Of a DNA stretch of 64,000 nucleotides, positions 24,717 through 33,447 are shown one piece after another. Below the pieces are notes generated by a model. It searched no databases. It was not told the DNA's origin and worked only from the letters and a program-made list of their open reading frames with translations. The position numbers were made by a program, and so were the translations under genes. Each line of letters begins with the position of its first letter. Positions within the stretch are counted from its first letter, which is position 1. This DNA comes from Thioclava marina (GTDB lineage: Bacteria > Pseudomonadota > Alphaproteobacteria > Rhodobacterales > Rhodobacteraceae), in NCBI RefSeq assembly GCF_002020135.1, contig NZ_MPZS01000002.1, positions 434,001 to 498,000 on the forward strand, given 5' to 3'.

Positions 24717-25367
24717 ATGGATACGGAACTGATCCTCAAGGTCTATCCATATTTCCTCGAAGCCGCCCTGATCACGATCGAGCTCTCGGTCCTGACCATC
24801 GCGCTCGGGCTGATCTGCGGCGCGCTCGGCGCGACCGCCCGGCTCTCGCGCTTCAAGTCACTGCGCTTCTTGGGTGCGGCCTATGTCAGCTTCTTTCGCG
24901 GCACGCCCGCGCTGATCCAGCTGTTCCTGCTCTATTTCGGCGGCCCGCAGATCGGCATCCAACTTGATGCGTTCGAGGCCGGCGTGATCGGCTTGGGCGT
25001 CAATATCGGCGCCTACATGACCGAGACGATGCGCGGCGCCATCATCGCGATCGACAAGGGACAGGGCGAAGCCGCCCGCACCCTGGGCCTGTCGCGCTCG
25101 CAAGCCTTCCGGAAGGTCGTGCTGCCGCAGGCGCTGCGTCTGATGATCCGTCCGCTGGGCGTCAATATCAACGCGCAGATCAAGGGCACGGCGCTGGTCT
25201 CTGCGATCTCGGTGGTCGAACTGACCTATACCGCGCAGCGCTATATCGGCTCGACCTACAAACCCTTCGAGATGTTCTTCCTTGCCGGTGTCCTCTACCT
25301 CGTGATCATCACGATCACGGGCAAGGGCGTGGCCTATCTCGACCGCAAGGTGAGGCTGCCCGCATGA
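24717..25367 (+). CDS. Amino-acid ABC transporter permease 1
   Basis: A 216-residue membrane protein with four to five hydrophobic helices. The cytoplasmic EAA loop [20 protein letters not shown] is typical of His/Glu/Gln/Arg/opine (HisM/GlnP) permeases, and FFRGTPALIQLFLLYFG is the family signature near the N-terminus. It pairs with the second permease 41 bp downstream as a heterodimer in the inner membrane. Confidence 0.9.
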   Translation: MDTELILKVYPYFLEAALITIELSVLTIALGLICGALGATARLSRFKSLRFLGAAYVSFFRGTPALIQLFLLYFGGPQIGIQLDAFEAGVIGLGVNIGAYMTETMRGAIIAIDKGQGEAARTLGLSRSQAFRKVVLPQALRLMIRPLGVNINAQIKGTALVSAISVVELTYTAQRYIGSTYKPFEMFFLAGVLYLVIITITGKGVAYLDRKVRLPA

Positions 25368-25408
25368 GCCTGACCTTCCCCCACACCCAAGCGGCACAGG
25401 AGTAAGAC

Positions 25409-26065
25409 ATGGGACTCGATTTCTCCGTCCTCCCGCCTTTCTACGGCACGCTTGCTCTCGGCGTACTCTGGACCGTTGCGATCACTGCGGCCTCGGCTGT
25501 TCTGAGCTTCTTCGGCGGCATCCTTCTGGCGGTGATCGCGCTCTATGCTCCGATGGCGATCCGGTTGCCGTTCCGCTTCCTCGCGTGGCTCTTCATGGGC
25601 ACGCCGTTGCTGCTGCAACTCTTCCTGATCTATTTCGGGCTCGTGCAGATCGGGATCGACCTTCCGGCCTTCGTGGCGGGCGTGATCGGTCTGGGCTTTC
25701 ACTTCGCGGTCTATAACTCCGAGCTGATCCAGACCGCGATGATCGCGGTGGACAAGGGCCAGATGGAGGCCGCGCGCACGCTTGGCCTGTCGCGTCGCCA
25801 GGCGCTGATCAAGGTGGTGGTACCGCAAGCGGTGCGCGACGTGATCCCGCCGATCGGGAACAACATGATCGCGCTGCTGAAAGACTCCGCGCTCGTCTCG
25901 GTGATCGGGGTGTCGGAACTGACCCTCTCGGCGCAGCGTGCCATCGGCCAGACCTACCGCGCCTTCGAATTCTATGCGGCCGCCGCCGTCCTTTACTACA
26001 TCATCAATCTCGGCATGGAAGCGGTGCTTCGCTGGTTCGAGAACCGCAACCGCCTCTATCGCTGA
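25409..26065 (+). CDS. Amino-acid ABC transporter permease 2
   Basis: A 218-residue membrane protein of the HisQ/HisM type, with AGGAG before its [20 protein letters not shown] corresponds to the (R)GTP signature with the Arg replaced by Met. The EAA loop is [20 protein letters not shown]. Together with the first permease it forms the transmembrane path. The ATPase gene begins 16 bp later. Confidence 0.9.
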   Translation: MGLDFSVLPPFYGTLALGVLWTVAITAASAVLSFFGGILLAVIALYAPMAIRLPFRFLAWLFMGTPLLLQLFLIYFGLVQIGIDLPAFVAGVIGLGFHFAVYNSELIQTAMIAVDKGQMEAARTLGLSRRQALIKVVVPQAVRDVIPPIGNNMIALLKDSALVSVIGVSELTLSAQRAIGQTYRAFEFYAAAAVLYYIINLGMEAVLRWFENRNRLYR

Positions 26066-26081
26066 ACCGGGAGATATCGAC

Positions 26082-26852
26082 ATGACCGCGCCCCATTCCT
26101 TCGTCGAGATCCGTCACGCGCAGAAATCCTATGGCACGCTCGAAGTGCTCAAGGATATCTCGCTCAATGTCGAGCGCGGCCAGATCGTCGCGATCATCGG
26201 CCCCTCGGGCTCGGGCAAATCCACGCTGCTGCGCGCGATCAACGATCTCGATCCGCTCACGGGTGGTGAAATCTGGCTCGACGGTGTTCAGGTGAACAAG
26301 GCCCTGCCGCATCGCCAGTATGAAAAGCACATCAACCAGATGCGCCAGGAAATCGGGATGGTGTTCCAGCACTTCAACCTCTTCCCGCATCTCACCGTGC
26401 GCGAGAATGTCACCATGGCGCCGAAGCTTCTCAAGAAGATCTCGGACAAGGAGGCGGACAAGCTCGCCGAGGAACAGCTCGATCACGTCGGGATGCTCGA
26501 GCGGATCGACTATTACCCCGCGCAGCTTTCGGGCGGTCAGAAGCAGCGCGTGGCGATTGCGCGTGCGCTCGCGATGAAACCCAAGCTGATGCTCTTCGAC
26601 GAGGCGACCTCGGCGCTCGATCCCGAGCTGGTCGAGGAGGTGAACCTCGTGATGAAGAAGCTCGCGCAAGAGCACATGACGATGATCATCGTGACCCACG
26701 AGATGGATTTCGCGGCCTCGGTCTGCGACCGCGTGCTGTTCATGGATCAGGGCGTCGTGGTCGAGGAAGGCCCGCCCGAGCAAGTCTTCCGCAACCCGAC
26801 GCAAGAGCGAACCCGGAATTTCCTGCGCAAACATCTCGAAGGTGCGAAATGA
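26082..26852 (+). CDS. Amino-acid ABC transporter ATP-binding protein
   Basis: A 256-residue ATPase started at the ATG at 26082. Walker A is [15 protein letters not shown], the Q-loop is [20 protein letters not shown], the signature is [17 protein letters not shown], and Walker B is [17 protein letters not shown], followed by the switch [13 protein letters not shown]. The [12 protein letters not shown] block is typical of GlnQ/HisP. It powers the two permeases. Its stop overlaps the aminotransferase start in an ATGA junction, so transporter and enzymes are translationally coupled. Confidence 0.92.
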   Translation: MTAPHSFVEIRHAQKSYGTLEVLKDISLNVERGQIVAIIGPSGSGKSTLLRAINDLDPLTGGEIWLDGVQVNKALPHRQYEKHINQMRQEIGMVFQHFNLFPHLTVRENVTMAPKLLKKISDKEADKLAEEQLDHVGMLERIDYYPAQLSGGQKQRVAIARALAMKPKLMLFDEATSALDPELVEEVNLVMKKLAQEHMTMIIVTHEMDFAASVCDRVLFMDQGVVVEEGPPEQVFRNPTQERTRNFLRKHLEGAK

Positions 26853-28207
26853 GCGACGAACAGTCCCACCTGTTCTATCAGTCCCGTCAGCCCCGTCCGT
26901 TCCTGGACCATGGCGAGGGGATCTATCTCTACGACGAATCCGGCAAGCGCTATATCGACGGATCGTCGGGCGCGATGGTGTCCAATATCGGCCATTCCAA
27001 TCCGCGCGTGCTCGCCAAGATGAAGGCGCAGATGGACAAGGCGACCTTCGGCTACCGCCTGCATTTCCGCACGCGTCCCTCCGAGGATCTGGCCGCCAAG
27101 GTGGCCTCGCTGGTGCCCGAAGGGCTCAATCGGGTGTTCTTCGTTTCGGGCGGCTCCGAGGCGGTCGAAACCGCGATGAAACTCGCGCGGCAATATGCGG
27201 TGACGCAGGGCCAGACGAGCCGCTGGAAGGTGATCTCGCGCCTGCCCTCCTATCACGGGGCGACGATGGGCTCACTCGGCGTGACCGGAAGCCCGCTGTT
27301 CACCGGCCCGTTCGCGCCGATGTTCGAAGAGATGCCGAAGATCGCGGCGCCAACCTGCTATCTCGACCGCGACAACCTCACCGAAGAAGAGCGCGGCCTC
27401 AAATATGCCGAGAAACTGCGCGAGCAGATCGAGGCGGAAGGCCCCGACACCGTCCTAGCCTTCCTGATGGAGCCGGTGGGCGGCGCCTCGACCGGGGCGC
27501 TGGTCGCGCCCGACAGCTATTACACCCGCATCGCCGAGATCTGCCGCGAATACGGCATCCTGCTGATCTTCGACGAGGTGATGACCGGGGCGGGCCGCAC
27601 CGGCAAGTTCCTCGCAGCCGAGCATTGGGGGATCACGCCGGACATCATCGCCATGTCCAAGGGGTTCGGCGCGGGCTATGCGCCACTGGGCGCGGTGGTT
27701 GCGCGGGGCGATATGGTCGAGGCGCTGCTCGATGCGGGCGGTTTCCTGCATGGCTTCACCTATGCGGGCAACCCGCTGGCCTGTGCCGCCGGTCTCGCCG
27801 TGCTGGAAGAGATGGAAGAGCACGACATCGTCGGCAATGCCGCGCGAATGGGCGAGGTTCTGAAGACCCGCCTGACCGGGCTGATGGATCGCTATCCGTT
27901 CATCGGCGATGTGCGTGGCAAGGGGCTTTTGCTGGCGTTCGAGCTGGTCTCGGATCGCGAGACGATGAAGGTCCTGCCCAAGGAGTGGAACGCCCATTCC
28001 GAGCTGGTCGAACTGGCTTACGAGCGCGGGCTGATCATCTATGCGCGCCGCACGCGTGGCGGTTACGAGGGCGATCACTTCCTCGTCTGTCCTCCGCTGA
28101 TCATCACCGAGCCGCAGATCGGTGAGATCATGGAGATCCTGACCGACGCGCTCGACGCCTTCGCCGCCAGGCACGACCTGCCGGTGATCGAGGAGGTCAG
28201 CGCATGA
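26849..28207 (+). CDS. Class III aminotransferase
   Basis: A 452-residue PLP enzyme. [53 protein letters not shown] and the PLP lysine in [16 protein letters not shown] (K271) are characteristic of class III (omega- or beta-amino acid) aminotransferases. These enzymes act on amines and on beta-, gamma- or omega-amino acids more often than on alpha-amino acids. In this operon a beta-amino acid substrate would give the 3-oxoacid needed by the CoA-transferase downstream. It overlaps its neighbours on both sides by 4 bp (ATGA). Confidence 0.88.
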   Translation: MSDEQSHLFYQSRQPRPFLDHGEGIYLYDESGKRYIDGSSGAMVSNIGHSNPRVLAKMKAQMDKATFGYRLHFRTRPSEDLAAKVASLVPEGLNRVFFVSGGSEAVETAMKLARQYAVTQGQTSRWKVISRLPSYHGATMGSLGVTGSPLFTGPFAPMFEEMPKIAAPTCYLDRDNLTEEERGLKYAEKLREQIEAEGPDTVLAFLMEPVGGASTGALVAPDSYYTRIAEICREYGILLIFDEVMTGAGRTGKFLAAEHWGITPDIIAMSKGFGAGYAPLGAVVARGDMVEALLDAGGFLHGFTYAGNPLACAAGLAVLEEMEEHDIVGNAARMGEVLKTRLTGLMDRYPFIGDVRGKGLLLAFELVSDRETMKVLPKEWNAHSELVELAYERGLIIYARRTRGGYEGDHFLVCPPLIITEPQIGEIMEILTDALDAFAARHDLPVIEEVSA

Positions 28208-28896
28208 AGCTGCCCAACAAATCCACCACGCTCGAAGAGGCCGTGGCCGCGATCCCGCAAGGGGCGACGGTGCTCGTCGGCGGGTTCGGCGTGCCCGGCA
28301 CGCCCTTCACGCTGCTGCGCGAACTCGCCCGTCAGGACCAGCGCGAACTCGTGCTGGTGAAGAACGACGCGAACGAGGCGGGCATGGGGATCGACCACCT
28401 GATCGCCGCGGGTCAGGTGCGCAAGCTGATCGTCACCCATCTCGGCCTCAACGCCAACGCCATCGCCGCGATGAACGAGGGCAAGATCGAGGTCGAGTTT
28501 TGCGCCCAGGGCATCCTCGCCGAGCGCATCCGTGCAGGCGGCGCGGGGCTGGGCGCGATCCTCACCGATATCGGCATCGACACCGAACTGGCTAAGGGCA
28601 AGCAGGTCGTCGAGATGGAGGGCCGCCCGATGCTGGTCGAGCCCGCTTTGCGGGCCGATGTGGCACTGGTCCACGCAACCACCGCCGATCCGTTCGGCAA
28701 CCTCGCCTATGCCGCCACCGCGCGCAATTTCAACCCGCTCATGGCGATGGCCGCGAAACAGGTGATCGCCGAGACCGAGACCCTTGTTCCGCTTGGAGGC
28801 CTCGCCGCCGACGCGGTCGAGACCCCCGGCGCTTTCGTCGATCAGGTCGTGGAGCTGTCCGAACTTTCTCAGGAGTATGGCATTGTCCGACGCTAG
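28204..28896 (+). CDS. 3-oxoacid CoA-transferase, subunit A
   Basis: A 230-residue family I CoA-transferase alpha subunit. VLVGGFGVPGTPFTLLREL is the glycine-rich CoA-binding segment. KLIVTHLGLNANAIAAMNEG and ATTADPFGNLAYAATARNFN also match AtoD/ScoA. With subunit B it moves CoA from succinyl-CoA or acetyl-CoA to a 3-oxoacid. Homologous dimers include acetoacetate and dehydrocarnitine CoA-transferases. Its end overlaps subunit B by about 20 bp. Confidence 0.9.
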   Translation: MKLPNKSTTLEEAVAAIPQGATVLVGGFGVPGTPFTLLRELARQDQRELVLVKNDANEAGMGIDHLIAAGQVRKLIVTHLGLNANAIAAMNEGKIEVEFCAQGILAERIRAGGAGLGAILTDIGIDTELAKGKQVVEMEGRPMLVEPALRADVALVHATTADPFGNLAYAATARNFNPLMAMAAKQVIAETETLVPLGGLAADAVETPGAFVDQVVELSELSQEYGIVRR

Positions 28897-29536
28897 ATCC
28901 CGCATGGTGGCCCGTGCCGCGCGCGAGATCGCGCCCGGTATGGTCGTGAACCTTGGTATCGGCCTGCCGACCAAGGTGGTGAACTACCTGCCCGCCGATT
29001 TTCCTGTCTGCCTCCATTCGGAAAATGGGTTGACCGGGATCGGTCCGACCCTGCCTCACGACAAGGCGGACCGGAACCTGATCGATGCGGGCGGGGCCTA
29101 TGTCTCGACGATCCCCGGCTCGGCGTTTTTCGACAGTGCGGTGAGCTTCGCGTTGGTGCGCTCGGGGCGGCTCGACCTGACCCTGCTCGGCGCCTTCGAG
29201 ATCGCGCAGAACGGCGATCTGGCGAACTGGAAGATCCCGGGCAAGTTCTCTCCCGGCGCGGGCGGCGCGATTGAACTCGCGCAAAAGGCGCGGCGCGTGG
29301 TGGTGATGACCACCCATTGCGACCGCAAGGGCAATCCGAAACTGCTGGAGGCCTGCACCCTGCCGCTGACCGCCAAGGGCCGCGTCGCGCGGATCTATTC
29401 CGACATGGCGGTGGTCGATGTGACGCCCGAGGGCTTCGCGCTGGTTGAGCTGGCCGAAGGTGTCTCGCTGCCCGAGCTGCGCGAGGCCACCGGCGCGCCG
29501 ATCGCGATCCCCGCTGGCGACATTCCGACATTCTGA
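28877..29536 (+). CDS. 3-oxoacid CoA-transferase, subunit B
   Basis: About 219 residues. VNLGIGLPTKVVNYLP and LHSENGLTG identify the beta subunit; the Glu of SENG (E49 from this start) forms the glutamyl-CoA intermediate. FFDSAVSFALVRSGRLDLTL and GAFEIAQNGDLANWKIPGK are also family hallmarks. Start choice is unclear. The ATG at 28877 lies only one base after AGGAG, whereas a TTG at 28883 has ideal 7-bp spacing, so translation may begin at the TTG. The overlap with subunit A suggests coupled synthesis. Confidence 0.9.
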   Translation: MALSDARSRMVARAAREIAPGMVVNLGIGLPTKVVNYLPADFPVCLHSENGLTGIGPTLPHDKADRNLIDAGGAYVSTIPGSAFFDSAVSFALVRSGRLDLTLLGAFEIAQNGDLANWKIPGKFSPGAGGAIELAQKARRVVVMTTHCDRKGNPKLLEACTLPLTAKGRVARIYSDMAVVDVTPEGFALVELAEGVSLPELREATGAPIAIPAGDIPTF

Positions 29537-29544
29537 GGTGAGAC

Positions 29545-30837
29545 ATGGATCAAGAGCTTCAAACCCGCATCCTCTCGGCGGTCGATGACGCGTTCGACGA
29601 CGAGATCGCCTTTCTGTCCGAACTGACCGCGTACCCGTCCACCCGTGGGCAGGAGCAAGGCGCACAGGATTGCATGGCCGGGGCGCTCAATGAGCGCGGT
29701 TACGAGGTCGACCGCTGGCAGATCGAGGTGGACAAGATCCGGAACCTGCCGGGCTTCTCGCCGGTGATCGGCGATTACGAGGATGCGGTGAACGTGGTGG
29801 GCAGCCATCGCAGCACGACTCAGAAGGGGCGCTCGCTGATCCTCAACGGTCATATCGACGTGGTGCCTGCGGGGCCCTTGGACATGTGGGACCGTCCGCC
29901 GTTCGAGCCGCATGTCGATGACGGCTGGCTTTACGGTCGTGGCGCGGGTGACATGAAGGCCGGGCTGGTGTCAAACCTGTTCGCGCTTGATGCACTGCGG
30001 TCGCTTGGCTTGGCGCCAGCAGCGGATGTGTTTTTCCAATCGGTCGTCGAGGAGGAATGCACCGGCAACGGCGCGCTGGCCTGCCTTGAACGCGGCTACA
30101 AGGCTGACGCCGCGCTGATCCCCGAGCCGTTCGAGGAAAAACTGGTCACTGCGCAGCTTGGCGTGATCTGGGCGCAGGTGCATCTCAAGGGGCTGCCGAC
30201 GCACGTTGCCTATGCGGGCTCCGGCGCGAATGCGATCGAGGCGGCGATCCCGCTGATTTCCGCGCTGCACGGGCTGGAAGAGCGTTGGAACGCGCCCGGC
30301 TGTCGGCATTCCGAATACGGTCACACCCATCACCCGATCAATCTCAACATCGGCAAGATCAAGGGCGGCGACTGGGCGAGTTCCGTGCCCGCCTGGTGCG
30401 TGTTCGACATGCGGATCGCGATCTATCCCGGTCAGGATATCGAGGCCGCAAAAGCCGAGATCGTGGACACGATCATGGAAGCCGCGCGCTCCAACGCCTT
30501 CCTCAAGAACTCGCTGCCCGAGATCGTCTGGCATGGTTTCATGGCCGAGGGCTATGCGCTGGCGGACGACCGTTCGGAAACTGCCACGGCCGCCATCGGC
30601 TCGTTGGACGCGGCGCACGCGGCGGTCAACGGCTCGATGCTCGATCGCATGGCGATCACCGCGACCACCGATGCGCGGTTCTTCGGGCTTTATGCCGACA
30701 CCCCCGCTCTGGTCTACGGCCCGCGCGCCGAGGCGATCCACGGCTTCAACGAGCGCGTCGAGCTGGAAAGCATCCGGCGCATCACCCAATCCACCGCCCT
30801 GTTCATCGCGGACTGGTGCGGTCTCGAAACCATCTGA
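29545..30837 (+). CDS. M20-family deacylase (ArgE/DapE type)
   Basis: A 430-residue metallopeptidase-fold amidohydrolase. Metal ligands are seen in [13 protein letters not shown] (His and Asp), [13 protein letters not shown] (bridging Asp), [11 protein letters not shown] (general base and metal Glu) and the late [11 protein letters not shown] (His). ArgE/DapE enzymes remove acetyl or succinyl groups from an amine; others in the M20 family cleave N-carbamoyl or dipeptide bonds. In this operon it would free an N-acylated amine, either at the substrate or after chain cleavage. It starts 8 bp after the CoA-transferase. Confidence 0.85.
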   Translation: MDQELQTRILSAVDDAFDDEIAFLSELTAYPSTRGQEQGAQDCMAGALNERGYEVDRWQIEVDKIRNLPGFSPVIGDYEDAVNVVGSHRSTTQKGRSLILNGHIDVVPAGPLDMWDRPPFEPHVDDGWLYGRGAGDMKAGLVSNLFALDALRSLGLAPAADVFFQSVVEEECTGNGALACLERGYKADAALIPEPFEEKLVTAQLGVIWAQVHLKGLPTHVAYAGSGANAIEAAIPLISALHGLEERWNAPGCRHSEYGHTHHPINLNIGKIKGGDWASSVPAWCVFDMRIAIYPGQDIEAAKAEIVDTIMEAARSNAFLKNSLPEIVWHGFMAEGYALADDRSETATAAIGSLDAAHAAVNGSMLDRMAITATTDARFFGLYADTPALVYGPRAEAIHGFNERVELESIRRITQSTALFIADWCGLETI

Positions 30838-30845
30838 GGTTCCCC

Positions 30846-32021
30846 ATGCGCGACGCCGTCATCGTCTCCACCGCCCGCACACCGATCGGCAAAGCCTATC
30901 GCGGCGCGTTCAACAATCTCGAAGGTCCGGCGCTGGCTGCCCATGCGGTGAAGGCTGCTGTGGCGCGAGCAGGGCTCGAGGGCGGCGAGATCGAAGAGGC
31001 TATCTTCGGTTCGGCGCTCACCCAGGGCCCCACCGGGGTCAATGTCGCGCGCCATATCGCGCTGGCCGCCGGTCTGCCGGATACGGTGGCGGGGGTTACG
31101 GTGGATCGGCAATGCGCCTCGGGGCTCAACGCGATCGCCTCGGCCGCGCATATGGTGATGGCCGAGGGTGTCGAGGTGGCACTGGCGGGCGGGCTCGACT
31201 CGATCTCGCTGGTACAGAACAGCCATTGGAACGGCTATCGCTACCGCAGCCCCGGCGTGCCGGACGCCTATTACATGTCGATGATCGAGACGGCCGAGGT
31301 CGTGGCCGAACGTTACGGCGTCACGCGCGCGATGCAGGATGCCTATGCGCTGCAAAGCCAGAACCGCACGGCTGCGGCGCAGGAGGCGGGGAGGTTCGAT
31401 GCGGAGATTGTGCCGGTCGAGGCGGTGAAGCTCGTGAAAGACAAGGCCACGGGCGAGACGCATGAAGAGGTGGTGCGGCTGGAGCTCGACGAGTGCAATC
31501 GCGCCGGCACGACACTGGACGGGTTGGAGAGCCTCAAACCCGTTCTGGGCCCCGAGAAATGCGTGACCGCCGGGAATGCCTCGCAGCTCTCCGATGGCGC
31601 TTCGGCCTGCGTGGTGATGTCGGGTGAGGAAGCGACAAGGCGCGGGCTCTCGCCGCTGGGCGCCTTCCGGGGTTTCGCGGTGGCGGGTTGTGCGCCGGAC
31701 GAGATGGGGATCGGCCCGGTCTTCGCGATCCCGCGCCTGCTGGAGCGCACAGGACTGACCATCGAAGACATCGACCTGTGGGAGATCAACGAGGCCTTTG
31801 CGGCGCAGCTTCTCTATTGCCGCGACAAGCTCGGCATTCCCGATGAGAAGCTCAACGTCAATGGTGGCGCGATCTCTATCGGGCATCCCTATGGCATGTC
31901 GGGCGCGCGGATGGCGGGGCATATCCTGCTGGAAGGCAAACGGCGCTGCGCGCGCTACGGCGTGGTGTCGATGTGCATCGGCGGCGGTCAGGGCGCGGCG
32001 GGGCTGTTCGAGATCTTCTGA
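30846..32021 (+). CDS. Acetyl-CoA acyltransferase (thiolase)
   Basis: A 391-residue thiolase started at the ATG at 30846. The nucleophile C90 is in [20 protein letters not shown]347 is in [17 protein letters not shown], and the second cysteine C377 is in [13 protein letters not shown]. It cleaves a 3-oxoacyl-CoA to acetyl-CoA and a shortened acyl-CoA. As the last gene of the operon it supplies the final step after CoA transfer. It could equally be a general acetyl-CoA acetyltransferase, but the arrangement favours degradation. Confidence 0.92.
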   Translation: MRDAVIVSTARTPIGKAYRGAFNNLEGPALAAHAVKAAVARAGLEGGEIEEAIFGSALTQGPTGVNVARHIALAAGLPDTVAGVTVDRQCASGLNAIASAAHMVMAEGVEVALAGGLDSISLVQNSHWNGYRYRSPGVPDAYYMSMIETAEVVAERYGVTRAMQDAYALQSQNRTAAAQEAGRFDAEIVPVEAVKLVKDKATGETHEEVVRLELDECNRAGTTLDGLESLKPVLGPEKCVTAGNASQLSDGASACVVMSGEEATRRGLSPLGAFRGFAVAGCAPDEMGIGPVFAIPRLLERTGLTIEDIDLWEINEAFAAQLLYCRDKLGIPDEKLNVNGGAISIGHPYGMSGARMAGHILLEGKRRCARYGVVSMCIGGGQGAAGLFEIF

Positions 32022-32032
32022 GCGCAGATTGA

Positions 32033-32062
32033 GGGCAATGGGGCAGATGCGCCCCATCGCCC
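32033..32062 (+). terminator. Hairpin at the end of the catabolic operon
   Basis: GGGC-a-ATGGGGC / GCCCCAT-c-GCCC around a 6-nt loop, 11 bp after the thiolase stop. There is no T-run, so it may be a rho-assisted terminator or a 3' stabiliser. Confidence 0.45.
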
Positions 32063-32301
32063 GCTCCGCCGACCTTGTCGCCATCGAAGGATGAGCCCCC
32101 TTGGCGCGAGCTCCCGTCACATTGCACCGAAGGGATTGAGCACACGCGAGAAACCCCTAGTTTGCTCTCGTCGCAATCCTCTCACCCCTTCGCACGAAAC
32201 CTTCACGTTGCCGCGCGCACCTTCGGCTTTGCTTGCAATTTCAGCCTCGGTGGCGTTTCAAGAAGATACTGCAGTGCAGAAACTTCTTGCGAGTGTCGAT
32301 C

Positions 32302-33447
32302 ATGAGTGATGCAGAAAAGACGTATGAGCATAGCGTTCCCTTCTTCTGGCCGATGGCCGCCGCGATGGAGTGGCAGAAGATCGGGCTCGATGCGGTCGAG
32401 AAAGGGCTGACCTATCTCGACGAGGCCGCGAAGATCACGACCCCGCCCGAGCCGCAATGGGCCACGAAGAACCACGTGCTCCTCGACCTCGACACGATGC
32501 GGCTGCGCGATTTCGGCGGCACCGGCGGCGGCATCCCGGTGCTGGTCGATGCGCCTTATGCCGGTCACTCCTCGACCATCGCGGATTATGCGAAAGGCCA
32601 AAGCCTGATCGAGACGCTGCTGGCCGCCGGGCTGGGGCACGTGCTCTGCACCGACTGGAAAAGCGCGACGCCTGAGATGCGTGATTTCGACATCGACAAG
32701 TATCTCGCCGAGATCAATGTCGCGGTCGACGATCTCGGAGGGCGCGTGATGTTGGTGGGCCTATGTCAGGGGGGGTGGATGTCGGCGATGTATGCCGCGC
32801 GTTTCCCCGAAAAGGTCGCAGGCCTCGTTCTGGCCGGCGCGCCCATCGACACCGATGCCGGGCACGGGCCGATCCGTAAGCTCGCCCATCAGATGCCGCT
32901 TTCGGCCTATCAGGAGATGGTCGAGGCGGGAGAGGGCCGGATGCCGGGGCGCTTCATGCTCACGGGTTGGAAGAACATGCATGCCGATCAGCAATATTTC
33001 GGCAAGTTCGTCGACCTTTATCAGCATATTGACGATCGGAATTTCATGAAGCGCACCGAGCACTTCGAGAGTTGGTACGAGAACCCGATCGATCTGCCCG
33101 GGCGCTATTACCTGCAAGCCATCGACCTCTTGTTCAAACAGAACCTCTTCGCCAAGGGCAAGTTCGTCGGCCTGGGGCAAAAGCTCGATCTCGGCGTGAT
33201 CACCAGCCCGACCTTCCTGCTCGCGGGAAAGAGCGACGACATCACCACGCGCGAGCAGGTTTTCGCAGCCGAGACGCTCCTCGGCACCAAGCGCGACGAG
33301 ATCGTCTCCCGGCTGGTCGAGGGCGGGCATATCGGACTTTTCATGGGCAGCCATACCCTTGCGAATGTCTGGCCGGAAATCGGCCAGTGGCTCGGATCTC
33401 TCGGGGCCAAAGCTGGAGACACGCAAAATGGACCAGACCGTCACTGA
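32302..33447 (+). CDS. PHA synthase-like alpha/beta hydrolase with cysteine nucleophile
   Basis: A 381-residue protein. The nucleophile elbow reads VGLCQGGWMSAMY with Cys at residue 155, not the Ser of ordinary lipases. The acid is D312 or D313 (LLAGKSDDITT) and the histidine is H343 (VEGGHIGLFMG). A Cys-Asp-His triad in a G-x-C-x-G box is typical of polyhydroxyalkanoate synthases (PhaC). The length fits a class III PhaC, but no PhaE partner or phasin is seen. It could be a polymerase, a depolymerase or another acyltransferase. It overlaps the following P-ATPase gene by 20 bp, which is an unexpected partner. Confidence 0.7.
   Translation: MSDAEKTYEHSVPFFWPMAAAMEWQKIGLDAVEKGLTYLDEAAKITTPPEPQWATKNHVLLDLDTMRLRDFGGTGGGIPVLVDAPYAGHSSTIADYAKGQSLIETLLAAGLGHVLCTDWKSATPEMRDFDIDKYLAEINVAVDDLGGRVMLVGLCQGGWMSAMYAARFPEKVAGLVLAGAPIDTDAGHGPIRKLAHQMPLSAYQEMVEAGEGRMPGRFMLTGWKNMHADQQYFGKFVDLYQHIDDRNFMKRTEHFESWYENPIDLPGRYYLQAIDLLFKQNLFAKGKFVGLGQKLDLGVITSPTFLLAGKSDDITTREQVFAAETLLGTKRDEIVSRLVEGGHIGLFMGSHTLANVWPEIGQWLGSLGAKAGDTQNGPDRH

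Noticed and set aside
30714-32120. A 468-codon open frame on the - strand
   Set aside because: Antisense to the thiolase, whose active-site cysteines and histidine are all in place.
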